From Pseudomonas cerasi (GTDB lineage: Bacteria; Pseudomonadota; Gammaproteobacteria; Pseudomonadales; Pseudomonadaceae), in NCBI RefSeq assembly GCF_900074915.1, contig NZ_LT222315.1:79615-143614 (forward strand): DNA of 64,000 nt, written 5' to 3'. The position numbers were made by a program, and so were the translations under genes. The notes under the pieces were generated by a model. The model was not told where the DNA came from. It saw only the letters and a program-made list of their open reading frames with translations, and made no database searches. Of the stretch, positions 49,827 through 57,657 are shown one piece after another. Numbering within the stretch: the first letter of the stretch is position 1; each line of letters starts with the position of its first letter.

Positions 49827-50541
49827 ATTCTATACCTGCTAATAAAATCGTCTCGATGACCATCAGCGTTTCAAACCACTTGTCTCTCACACTGTCGGTG
49901 ATAATGCCCCTGTCACTCGCCGCTTTTGCAATGTAAGCCAACTGAGAAATATTGTTACCGGCTTTATTGACGATAAATACTATTCGTTTCCTAAACCCGG
50001 TAAACTCTCTAAACACAGGAGCTTTATTTAAAATCAGCTCCCTGAAAAAGGCTGATGCAGAACAGCCCGCCCGTTTGATCATGTCATCAAACTGGGCCAT
50101 TTCGTCTTGGGTGAGTCGAAACCGGATGATGTGAACTTTTTTGCCGGATTCGTTAGGTGAGCCACGGTTGCCGTTATGGACTGACCTCAACGGTTTTGGC
50201 GGGGCAGTCTCGGGCAAAACCGTGAGCAACAGCTGTTGAATAGCGTTCAGCTTATTAAGCCAGTGGAGATACTGCTTTTGATAAAGCGTGCCGTTATAGG
50301 GTGCCGAGTTAGCGGAGTAAGCAACTCGGTTTAGAGCATGTCCGGACTTTTCAAATACCTGCTGCATCCGCTTCTTGTCGATTGCGGACCGCTCGAAGGT
50401 AGGCGAGCGACTCATCACCAGGTCGCGGAAGAATCGGGCGGGCTTTAGACATGATTGCGCGATGGGTTCGGCAAACCGGGCGTACTGTTCATCCGTGAAA
50501 CGGCATGACACGGGGCACGACTTGTTCACTTTTTCGGCCAC
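49816..50541 (-). CDS. Twin-domain MobC-like relaxosome protein
   Basis: The GTG at 50539-50541 has a strong AGGAGG seven bases upstream and gives 241 aa. Two similar MobC-type units follow each other: about residues 8-105 (CRFTDEQYARF...ARFFRDLVM...SGHALNRVAY) and about 136-236 (IRFRLTQDEMAQF...SAFFRELIL...AGNNISQLAYIA). Each has a ribbon-helix-helix-like start and the family's N-x-(N/L)Q-(L/V)A segment. Single-domain relatives act as dimers at oriT, and this protein could be a covalent dimer. The end overlaps the relaxase start. Confidence 0.82.
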   Translation of the reverse strand: MAEKVNKSCPVSCRFTDEQYARFAEPIAQSCLKPARFFRDLVMSRSPTFERSAIDKKRMQQVFEKSGHALNRVAYSANSAPYNGTLYQKQYLHWLNKLNAIQQLLLTVLPETAPPKPLRSVHNGNRGSPNESGKKVHIIRFRLTQDEMAQFDDMIKRAGCSASAFFRELILNKAPVFREFTGFRKRIVFIVNKAGNNISQLAYIAKAASDRGIITDSVRDKWFETLMVIETILLAGIEYAD

Positions 50542-50618
50542 AAGATCACCTCCTGAGGGCACCTGAATGACGACAACCAACAACGACAACAACAACGCTT
50601 TCCCGCTCTGCGGGGTTT

Positions 50619-50637
50619 CAAAGGGGTATCCCCTTTG
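50619..50637. repeat. Perfect 8-bp inverted repeat in oriT region
   Basis: CAAAGGGG-TAT-CCCCTTTG. Such a hairpin next to the nick is usual in oriT of the MobC/relaxase type. A second smaller repeat (CCCGC-TCT-GCGGG) lies immediately to its left at about 50602-50614. Confidence 0.75.
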
Positions 50638-50735
50638 GCACGTCGATTGGATACGAAAAAGGCGAAGCTCTTTTTTGTAGACAATCGGTAACGTGCCTGT
50701 TTAGCGAATTCGAGATTTTGGGTCAGCCCCAAGAT

Positions 50736-50855
50736 TGTCTCTGAATGTCTCTCGATGACACAGAATGTCTCTCTATGTCACTAACCCTGTTAGGTTGACT
50801 CTAAATGTCTCTACTTGACTTTGAGTGTCTCTAAATGTCACAAATGGTCTCTAAC
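50736..50855 (+). repeat. Array of 10-bp repeats in strict 10-bp register
   Basis: Twelve consecutive decamer slots begin at 50736, 50746 and so on to 50846. Eleven fit the pattern TG(T/A)C(T/A)CTnnn (for example TGTCTCTGAA, TGTCTCTCGA, TGACACAGAA, TGTCACTAAC, TGACTCTAAA, TGTCTCTAAA, with GGTCTCTAAC last). Only slot 50786 does not match. All motifs therefore face one side of the helix. The array ends 50 bp before the TraK-like gene and is a likely wrapping site for that protein. Confidence 0.85.
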
Positions 50856-50905
50856 CCTCGTGAGCCACATTCGAGCATCGTTGAGAGCACTGAAAGGAGA
50901 AGAAA

Positions 50906-51295
50906 ATGGACGACTGGCGCAGCAAACCACGAACAGGCAAGAGCCAGGTAACACCATGGCTGCAACAGATTCAGGCACGCATCGACATGGGGGCCACGAT
51001 GAAGCAGGCCTACGACGAGCTGATGTCGAATGAGTCCATTTCGCTTGGGTACCGCCAGTTTGTTAGGTACGTCCACACGCTGACATCCAACACACAAGCC
51101 ACAACACAGAAGACAACGGACAAGCAAACCGCTATAGCTGAGGAACATGCGAAAACGCCCCCTGAGCCAAAAAAGGCAGACAACCAGAGAACACCGATGA
51201 CACCCGCTGACTTTCGAAAGATCAGGGAAGACTTCGATAGAATGGACTTGAATGCACTTGTTTCAGGCAAGGGGCTGATATTCGACGAAAAATGA
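50906..51295 (+). CDS. TraK-like oriT-binding protein
   Basis: The 129-aa basic protein has GKSQVTPWLQQIQARIDMGATM and SISLGYRQFVRYVHTL in the first 60 residues, the same pattern (long helix, then a YxxFxRYV element) seen in RP4 TraK and relatives. An unstructured K/T/P-rich middle and a short C-terminal helix follow. AAGGAG precedes the start. It is divergent from the MobC/relaxase operon across oriT and probably binds the decamer array upstream of its own start. Confidence 0.65.
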   Translation: MDDWRSKPRTGKSQVTPWLQQIQARIDMGATMKQAYDELMSNESISLGYRQFVRYVHTLTSNTQATTQKTTDKQTAIAEEHAKTPPEPKKADNQRTPMTPADFRKIREDFDRMDLNALVSGKGLIFDEK

Positions 51296-51309
51296 ATAGC
51301 GCGTACTGA

Positions 51310-51882
51310 CTAGTTCTTATACTTGTCTTTGATACCTGTAGGGATTTTTTCCAACAAAGCGCGTTGTTCTTTATATTCTTGATAGAACCACTTGTTGGTT
51401 TCATTAACGTCTTGGCTTTCAATAGCGATCCAGGTCATGCCACCGATCATCATAGCTGCCATCACGACCAATCCTGCAAGCATCATATGGTTAAATCGAG
51501 TGGCTTGCGTATCCCTGAGATTTCCAGACAACGCAGACACACGATTTTCCAGTTGTTCAATCTTGACCGTAGCACGATTGAGTGCAGGCTCGAAAGCATT
51601 AGCAAGACTGTCATGGATGGCCTCAGAAAGCTTGATCCCGACATCTAGACCAGCCTTGGTCGTGGTGGCTTGAATCAATTCTTTAGTGCTTTCCTGGAGA
51701 AACAATGCGGTGTCTTCTGCATCTTCAACAGCATCAGCGACAATTCTTAATGAATCATCCATTGAAAGCTCAAGCAACCTGGGTATGTTCTTGATACTGT
51801 CGTGCAAGTGACCCACGTCACTTAGCAACTCGGTAATGAGAACGTCACGTGCAGTGGCTGTATTCTTTTCAATCGTGCTCAT
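51310..51882 (-). CDS. StbC/TraM-like membrane protein
   Basis: The 190-aa product has a long helical cytoplasmic part (about 1-130, coiled-coil pattern EQLENRVSALSGNL), one membrane helix at about 131-152 and a short tail. It overlaps the end of the ParA-like StbB gene by 4 bp. In related plasmids a small membrane protein accompanies StbB/TraL. It may tether the DNA-processing complex or plasmid to the membrane. The name is based on position. Confidence 0.55.
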   Translation of the reverse strand: MSTIEKNTATARDVLITELLSDVGHLHDSIKNIPRLLELSMDDSLRIVADAVEDAEDTALFLQESTKELIQATTTKAGLDVGIKLSEAIHDSLANAFEPALNRATVKIEQLENRVSALSGNLRDTQATRFNHMMLAGLVVMAAMMIGGMTWIAIESQDVNETNKWFYQEYKEQRALLEKIPTGIKDKYKN

Positions 51883-52598
51883 AGAGCATCCTCCTCCGCA
51901 AACAAGGCATCAAAGACTACATCAAGCTTACGATTAACGCCTTTGGCGAGAAGCTTCAAGCCATACATATCTGACCAAAGCTCACGATCTTGCATGTCAG
52001 CGTTCTTGTCTTTCAGCAACGTCTTGTAGTCGGTGTCATCGCTCATCAACGATGTGAGAGAAATACGCTTGACTGAAAGAGCGTCGAACAATTCAGTTTC
52101 AAATATTGCGCACTTGCGATTGCAGATAAACGAATGTGCAAGATCGTAGTAGGAAATAATGATGGAGAATTCCGAATCAACGTCACTTTTCACCCGATTG
52201 AATACCAATCTTATCTTGTGAGCCGGAATGCCCATCGCGGCCAGCGTTCCAATCATGGTTGCTGTCTCTTTCTGCTCCTTGGTTCCAGAAGTTACTGGAA
52301 CAACGTAGTAATCAATTTCATCATGAGCCTCCTCAAAGCCCCCAAGGTTGGCCATGAAGTCTTCAACGTTGGAAGCACCCACGTCGATGATGGCCTGGTC
52401 TTCAAGCATGAGTCGTTTGAACAGCTCACGGAATTTGTTACCACGCAGCTTTTCCACGTCCAGACCGAGATTTTCTGCGGTCTCGTTAATCGACTCGATA
52501 GCGTAGATCGGGGCACCGTCCATGCGTGGCGATAGCAGGTTGGCGGCAATGGTGGTTTTGCCGACAGTGCCGGTGTAATTGATGATGACGACTTTCAT
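51879..52598 (-). CDS. StbB/TraL-type ParA-like ATPase
   Basis: The 239-aa product has the deviant Walker A NYTGTVGKTTIA (about residues 7-18), then AIIDVGASNVEDF and YYVVPVTSGTKEQKET. It resembles StbB of R388-type and TraL of RP4-type plasmids, which are needed for stability or transfer, rather than the two partition ParA proteins on this plasmid. It is followed by a membrane protein gene. Confidence 0.78.
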   Translation of the reverse strand: MKVVIINYTGTVGKTTIAANLLSPRMDGAPIYAIESINETAENLGLDVEKLRGNKFRELFKRLMLEDQAIIDVGASNVEDFMANLGGFEEAHDEIDYYVVPVTSGTKEQKETATMIGTLAAMGIPAHKIRLVFNRVKSDVDSEFSIIISYYDLAHSFICNRKCAIFETELFDALSVKRISLTSLMSDDTDYKTLLKDKNADMQDRELWSDMYGLKLLAKGVNRKLDVVFDALFAEEDAL

Positions 52599-52936
52599 AG
52601 TGATTGATCCTGAGTGTTTTAAGGTTGATCAAGGTCGCGGTGCCAATGGCTGGGCACCGTTTTGAAATGTGGTTGGCTGGGCCGTTTGAACACCAAGGGC
52701 GCGGCCCTTGTCATCTCGCAACGGCCGCGTTGACCTCGGGAGCGCGGGGTGGTGAAGCTACCCCACACTCCCAAGGTGAGCCTTTTCTGTACGGGGGTGC
52801 GTCAAGTGTGCGCTGCGCCCGTGCTTCCGTTCGCCGCGACGATAGAGCGTGTCACGACGAGCCGGGAGCGCGGCACCTGACGTGGGCAAGATCGCTGTGT
52901 GGGTGGGTCAGACCAGCAACCAGCTGAACCGGTTCC
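52599..52936. other. Intergenic region upstream of stbB-like gene
   Basis: 338 bp without a convincing gene. A hairpin CGGTGCC-N8-GGCACCG with a short T run on the plus strand lies at about 52635-52660, close to where the leftward promoter for the StbB-like operon must be. A G/C-rich stretch follows up to the ssb stop. Confidence 0.5.
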
Positions 52937-53497
52937 TCAGAACGGGATATCGTCATCAAAACTGTCGAAATCCGCAGCGGGCTGCGGTGCTTGCTGCTGC
53001 GGCGCAGGGCGCGAGTCGCGTTGCTGCGGCTGGTTGTGGTTTTGCTGAGGTGCGGACTGCTGCGGCGCCGATTGCTGGGGGCGCGACTGCTGCGGACGAG
53101 GGGCAGACTGGTTGTAATTGCCGCCCCCCTGGCCCTGTTGAGCGTCGCCCTGTGGACGGCCACCGAGCAGCTGCATGGTGCCCTGCATGTCCACGACGAT
53201 TTCCGTGCTGTAGCGCTTGATACCGTCCTTTTCCCATTCACGGGTTTGCAGCTTGCCCTCGATGTACACCTGCGAGCCCTTACGCAGGTATTCGCCGGCG
53301 ATTTCGGCGACCTTGCCGAACAGCGACACACGATGCCATTCGGTCTTTTCGACCTTTTGCCCGCTCTGCTTGTCGGTCCATTGCTCGCTGGTGGCCAGGC
53401 TCAGATTGGTTACCGCAGTGCCGTTGGGCAGGTATCGACAGTCAGGGTCTTGTCCGCAGGTGCCTACCAGGATCACTTTATTGATGCCACGCGCCAT
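52937..53497 (-). CDS. ssb: Single-stranded DNA-binding protein
   Basis: The 186-aa product has an OB fold in the first 110 residues ([20 protein letters not shown], then [19 protein letters not shown]). A Q/P-rich flexible linker follows, ending in the acidic tip [11 protein letters not shown] that recruits partner proteins. Plasmid SSBs protect the incoming transfer strand. Confidence 0.96.
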   Translation of the reverse strand: MARGINKVILVGTCGQDPDCRYLPNGTAVTNLSLATSEQWTDKQSGQKVEKTEWHRVSLFGKVAEIAGEYLRKGSQVYIEGKLQTREWEKDGIKRYSTEIVVDMQGTMQLLGGRPQGDAQQGQGGGNYNQSAPRPQQSRPQQSAPQQSAPQQNHNQPQQRDSRPAPQQQAPQPAADFDSFDDDIPF

Positions 53498-53523
53498 GAT
53501 TGCGCTCCTTCTTCAATGAGTTT

Positions 53524-53808
53524 TTAAGGGGTGTCTTCGTTCGGATCAAACACGAATATCGTGCTCAGAAGCTTTCGGCCTAGGGCTGTGGACTGCTCAG
53601 CTGGGCCCAGCAGCAATGCCGTTGAACCGTCTACCGACAACTCAAACTCTGCAAAACAGTTGTCGCAATCCACTGGACGCCAGGTCATTTCCCACGCTTT
53701 GACGTTGACGATATCCACGGTCGCAGGGGTTTCGCAGTTGGGGCAGTGCGCCGTCATCGTTTCGCCGTCTGGCCACTGCGCTGCCTTGGGCTGTTGTTCC
53801 TCTGGCAT
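53524..53808 (-). CDS. Small zinc-ribbon protein
   Basis: The ATG at 53806-53808 is preceded by GGAGG. The 94-aa product has two CxxC pairs (CPNC and CDNC, about 20 and 47), which should bind one zinc ion. Lies between ssb and topB on the same strand with short gaps, so it is probably part of the same operon. Function unknown. Confidence 0.7.
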   Translation of the reverse strand: MPEEQQPKAAQWPDGETMTAHCPNCETPATVDIVNVKAWEMTWRPVDCDNCFAEFELSVDGSTALLLGPAEQSTALGRKLLSTIFVFDPNEDTP

Positions 53809-53834
53809 AGCCAAAGCCTCCTTAGGAGAGAGGG

Positions 53835-56000
53835 TTACGCGCGCGTGGGTTTGCGGCTGAACACGAATTCCAGCTTGGCTTCGTGATTGAGCTTCAGGGC
53901 CGCTTCAAAGGACTTGCCGGTTTTCTTGCTGTGAAACCCCTTCAGTACGCCGGTCTTGCCATTCGTCAGCAGCGCCTCGATCTGGCCGGGCGACAGCATC
54001 TTGCCGCTGACTTCCGGATGGAACTTGAAGGCGCAGGCGCGACAGCCGATCACTCGCGGGGTGACGGCCAGTTCACCGCCGCACATGGGGCACTGAGCGT
54101 TCAGACTGTCCAATATCGGCTTACCGTCACCCTGCACGTTGCCCAGGTCGATGTTCTGCACCTGGTCTGCGATGAAGCCTTCCAGTTCGTCCAGGAACTC
54201 CTCCACGGTCAGTTCACCGGCCTCAATCATTTGTTGCTGTTCATGCCAGAGCGCGGTCATGTCCGGCGTCGTCGCAATCGCTGGCAACGCGGCGATGAAC
54301 TCCAGCCCCAACGCGGTAGGGATTAATTTTTTCTTTTCTACCGCGTAGAACCCACGCTCCTGCAACTTGGCCAGTACCGCACCACGGGTCGCCGGGGTGC
54401 CGATGCCGCCGTTCTCGCCTTTCTTGCCCTGGTCGCGGTCGATCAGCAGCTGCTTGATGCGCGGGTCTTTCACATACTTGGCGACCCGCCGTAGGTCCTT
54501 TAGCAGCTCGGCTTCGGTGTAGAGCGGCAGGGGCTTGGTTTTTTCCTTGGCCACCGTAATGCCGTCGCATACCCCGGCGTCACCGACTTTCAGATCTGCC
54601 AGTGCATCGAAGGGGCTTGCGACCTCGGCGGATTCCGACGCATCTTCGTCTGGCTCGTTTTCCTCAGTGACCTGTGCCGTCCAGCCGGGCTGCGTTACTT
54701 TGGTGGAGCGCGCAACGAAGGTGTGGCCGCTCACGCCAAAACGCACTTCGGCACTGAGGTAACGTTTTTCGGGCAAGAACTGCGCGACGTAACGTTTGAC
54801 GATGGCCATGTACACGGCGCGTTCATCGTCACTCAGCTGGGCAATGTCGATCTTCACTGCCGTTGGGATGATCGCGGTGTGCGCCGAGACCTTGCTGTCG
54901 TCGAAAGCCCGGGTTTTGCGTTCCGAATTCACCTCGGCAAACATCCCGGTCAGGTCCGGCAGGGCTTCGCTGAGCAGGCTCAAGGTCTGCGGGGCCTCGG
55001 CAAACTGTTCGTCAGACAAGTAACTGCAATCGGAACGGTTGTAGGTGATGGCCTTGTACTTCTCGCGCAGTGCCTGGGTCAGGGCCAGGGTTTTCTCCGC
55101 ATCGATGCTGTGGGTCTTGCTCATGTACACCTGAAGGTCGAGCAACGCGAACGGCAAAGGTGCCGCCGTTTGCTTCTCTTCCACACGCGCCTCGATCACG
55201 TCTGCGGGCTTCATTCGACACGCGTCGGCCACCTGGGTGGCATACGCCTCGTCAATGATGCGGTTCTTGTCATCGAGCGGGGCATCCGCAGCCACCACGA
55301 GGCGGGCCTGCGCACGACTGCTACCAACGGCCAGGCTTGCCGCAACCGTGTAGTAAAACGCACTGGCGTGACTCTTGTTGGCCAGGTAGCGGTTCACGAT
55401 CAGTCCCAGAATCGGGGTTTGTACGCGACCTACCGACAACACGCCTTTGACGCCCTTGGCCCTACCGGCCAGGGTGCAGGCGCGGGTCATGTTGAAGCCG
55501 TACAGTTGGTCACCGATGCTGCGGGCCAGAGCTTTCTGGAACAGACCGTAAAACTCGCTGTTGTCGCGCAGGCCGTCCAACGCTTTGCGGGCGGCATTGG
55601 CGTTCATGTCGTTGATCAGGATGCGTTTGACCGGCGCGGTGTTGCCGAAATGCACCAGGACCTCATCGACCAGCAACTGGCCTTCGTCGTCCGGATCACC
55701 GGCGTGGACGATTTCCGAGGCGCGACCGATTAGCTGCTGGACCACTTTGAGCTGGTCGCGAGTACGGGCAATGGGCTGGTACTTGGCCGGACGCAGCTTC
55801 AGGGGCAAATCGGCCTGAACCCAGTTTTTATAATCAGGGTTGTGCACCTCGGGCGGGGCCAGTTCGAGCAGGTGGCCCACGCACCAGGTGACGATATCGT
55901 TGCTGCCGCACTCGAAATAGCCGTCCTTGCGTATGACGGTGCCCAGCGCCTCGGCAATGACCTGGCCCAGGGCGGGTTTTTCAGCTATAAACACTCTCAT
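53835..56000 (-). CDS. topB: DNA topoisomerase III (type IA)
   Basis: The 721-aa product begins MRVFIAEKPALGQVIAEAL. The Toprim acids are in DPDDEGQ (102-108), GRVQTP lies at 191-196 and the catalytic Tyr is Y320 in ITYNRSD. A C-terminal zinc element (CPMCGGEL...GCRACAF) binds single strands. It relaxes or decatenates plasmid DNA. Copies are common on plasmids beside ssb. Start ATG at 55998-56000. Confidence 0.95.
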   Translation of the reverse strand: MRVFIAEKPALGQVIAEALGTVIRKDGYFECGSNDIVTWCVGHLLELAPPEVHNPDYKNWVQADLPLKLRPAKYQPIARTRDQLKVVQQLIGRASEIVHAGDPDDEGQLLVDEVLVHFGNTAPVKRILINDMNANAARKALDGLRDNSEFYGLFQKALARSIGDQLYGFNMTRACTLAGRAKGVKGVLSVGRVQTPILGLIVNRYLANKSHASAFYYTVAASLAVGSSRAQARLVVAADAPLDDKNRIIDEAYATQVADACRMKPADVIEARVEEKQTAAPLPFALLDLQVYMSKTHSIDAEKTLALTQALREKYKAITYNRSDCSYLSDEQFAEAPQTLSLLSEALPDLTGMFAEVNSERKTRAFDDSKVSAHTAIIPTAVKIDIAQLSDDERAVYMAIVKRYVAQFLPEKRYLSAEVRFGVSGHTFVARSTKVTQPGWTAQVTEENEPDEDASESAEVASPFDALADLKVGDAGVCDGITVAKEKTKPLPLYTEAELLKDLRRVAKYVKDPRIKQLLIDRDQGKKGENGGIGTPATRGAVLAKLQERGFYAVEKKKLIPTALGLEFIAALPAIATTPDMTALWHEQQQMIEAGELTVEEFLDELEGFIADQVQNIDLGNVQGDGKPILDSLNAQCPMCGGELAVTPRVIGCRACAFKFHPEVSGKMLSPGQIEALLTNGKTGVLKGFHSKKTGKSFEAALKLNHEAKLEFVFSRKPTRA

Positions 56001-56043
56001 TTTTAATTTCCTCTTTATCTAATCCACATTAACGGGAGACGAT

Positions 56044-56925
56044 GTGAATATATTCAGCATCCTGACCGACAGAAACACTGCCATCGAACTTAGTGAAGAC
56101 AATTACTACAATGCGACTCACAGGGTTTCCCCCTACGTTCAACAGAGAAACGGAAAGAACAACGCTTACGCGCTTTGCCCGGAATGCGAGAACCCGGTCC
56201 AACTCATTAACAGAACGAATAAAGAAACGGAAGCCAATACGCTGTATGCAAAACATGTCGCCTACAAAGTTGAAGGCATTGCCGAGTATTCAGATGAAAA
56301 CTACACGAATTGCAGCCTGGCTAATCCACAGCGTTTCGACAGCAATGCGCGAAGGACGAGTACGGCCAAAAACAATGAGATAAAACAGCTCGTCATTGAT
56401 TACATCGACACCATCATCTACACGATCGAGCGGGATATAAAAATCACGTTCACGGACGACTGCATAAGAAAGGCTATTACCGATTTCGCTCTGGATAAAG
56501 GGTATGAATACAAAGCCATCAACCCTTACAACTTGCCCTACGGCTTTATCTACAGAACGGAGGCCCTTGACCTATACGGCTGTACTGTCAAAAACAAGGA
56601 GATCGCCAAGCATATCAACGAAAAATCGGAAGTCTTTTCGGTAAACAGCTATGGCTACGTCAGGAGAAAAGCCGGCAGTCACAGCCGCAAAGGCCCCTTG
56701 AACCAGATCCGCCTATTTTTCTCCGAACACACTCCACACGATGATGCGGTGGGAGAAAAAAAGGAGTCCATCAAGATGAACATTGTGGAAATCGATAAGA
56801 GCAGCGGTGTCAATGCATCAAAAGAATTACACTTTGATACTATCTTCTTGGACAAAGTCCGTTTCCTGAACGACATCAGAAAGCGGGAGCGTTTGAGAAA
56901 ATTTGTTCACAACGCTCTGAACTGA
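56044..56925 (+). CDS. Unknown protein, possible zinc-knuckle N-terminus
   Basis: The 293-aa A/T-rich gene is divergent from topB, with 43 bp between. One CPEC element is near residue 45, with a further Cys at about 92. The rest is mixed helix and strand without recognised motifs. Its end overlaps the convergent gene at 56827-57225 by 99 bp. Function unknown. Confidence 0.7.
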   Translation: MNIFSILTDRNTAIELSEDNYYNATHRVSPYVQQRNGKNNAYALCPECENPVQLINRTNKETEANTLYAKHVAYKVEGIAEYSDENYTNCSLANPQRFDSNARRTSTAKNNEIKQLVIDYIDTIIYTIERDIKITFTDDCIRKAITDFALDKGYEYKAINPYNLPYGFIYRTEALDLYGCTVKNKEIAKHINEKSEVFSVNSYGYVRRKAGSHSRKGPLNQIRLFFSEHTPHDDAVGEKKESIKMNIVEIDKSSGVNASKELHFDTIFLDKVRFLNDIRKRERLRKFVHNALN

Positions 56926-57225
56926 CAAAACATCACGAAGGGGATGGCTTAGGATTTCTTTTATTTCCAACAGGGTGGCAGGGTTCTTTTCCAGGTCCTC
57001 CCTGATGGCAGAGTCCATCCCCTCGAAATACGCTAATACCTTGCCCTCATAAAGAGCTCGGTGAGCAAGTATGTTGACCGTTTCACAAAATCCTTCTTCC
57101 GTGGCCGGCCACTGAATACCGGAACACCACTCCAGCATTTCCATTGCCTCGTTGTATTTCAATACACCTTGAAGAATCAGATTCTTTCTAACATCTTCAC
57201 TTAGCTGGTTTTTCTTAAAAATCAT
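56827..57225 (-). CDS. Unknown protein at the tail of the transfer operon
   Basis: The ATG at 57223-57225 gives 132 aa. A/T-rich, soluble and helical (LKYNEAMEMLEWCSGIQWPA). It follows the TrbM-like gene by 29 bp on the minus strand and ends inside the convergent gene. No motif recognised. Confidence 0.65.
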   Translation of the reverse strand: MIFKKNQLSEDVRKNLILQGVLKYNEAMEMLEWCSGIQWPATEEGFCETVNILAHRALYEGKVLAYFEGMDSAIREDLEKNPATLLEIKEILSHPLRDVLSVQSVVNKFSQTLPLSDVVQETDFVQEDSIKV

Positions 57226-57254
57226 TATAATCACCTGTCTCATAGAATACAGAA

Positions 57255-57617
57255 TCAACCCCGGACCTTGCCGAACTTGTCGTTGATTTTTTTGGTGTAA
57301 CCCTGATCAGCACCGGGGCAGCTGTTGAGGTAGTCCTGGCGCGCCGTAGCGGTCTGGCTCCATTTGATGTTCCCGTGCTTCTTGACCAGGATGCTGAAGT
57401 AGTCCAGCTCGGCGCTGCGGCACTCGCTGCCACCGCTGTTGCCGGTGAACTTGCCGTAGAGACACAGCACGGACTTGCACGGGTCGCCTGCGAACGCTGA
57501 GCTGCTGCCCAGCAGGCACACTGCGAACAGTGCGCAGAGCAGCGTTTTGCCGCGACCGGGCACGGCGTTGCCAGCGACATGACCCTGGCGGTCAGCCGTT
57601 TTGCTGAAGGTATTCAT
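57255..57617 (-). CDS. TrbM-like exported protein
   Basis: The ATG at 57615-57617 gives 120 aa. An N-terminal signal peptide ends near SSAFA (about residue 43, with a long n-region). The mature part has DPCKSVLCLYGKF, ECRSAELDYFSI and ARQDYLNSCPGAD, matching the Cys pattern of the TrbM family of small periplasmic conjugation proteins. Directly follows virD4. Confidence 0.8.
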   Translation of the reverse strand: MNTFSKTADRQGHVAGNAVPGRGKTLLCALFAVCLLGSSSAFAGDPCKSVLCLYGKFTGNSGGSECRSAELDYFSILVKKHGNIKWSQTATARQDYLNSCPGADQGYTKKINDKFGKVRG

Positions 57618-57657
57618 GTGTTGCTCCTGCAAGCGTTTGGATGTGCCAGTGGGGGGA

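Larger units (their letters stand above)
50542..50905. other. Probable origin of transfer (oriT) region
   Basis: This intergenic region sits between the leftward MobC/relaxase genes and a rightward TraK-like gene, the same layout as RP4 traJ-oriT-traK. It contains a perfect inverted repeat with a 3-nt loop (50619-50637) and a phased decamer array (50736-50855). I could not identify the nick site. Confidence 0.65.

Noticed and set aside
50736..50855. CRISPR-like array
   Set aside because: The unit is 10 bp with no spacers of regular length and no cas genes. It is a phased binding-site array.
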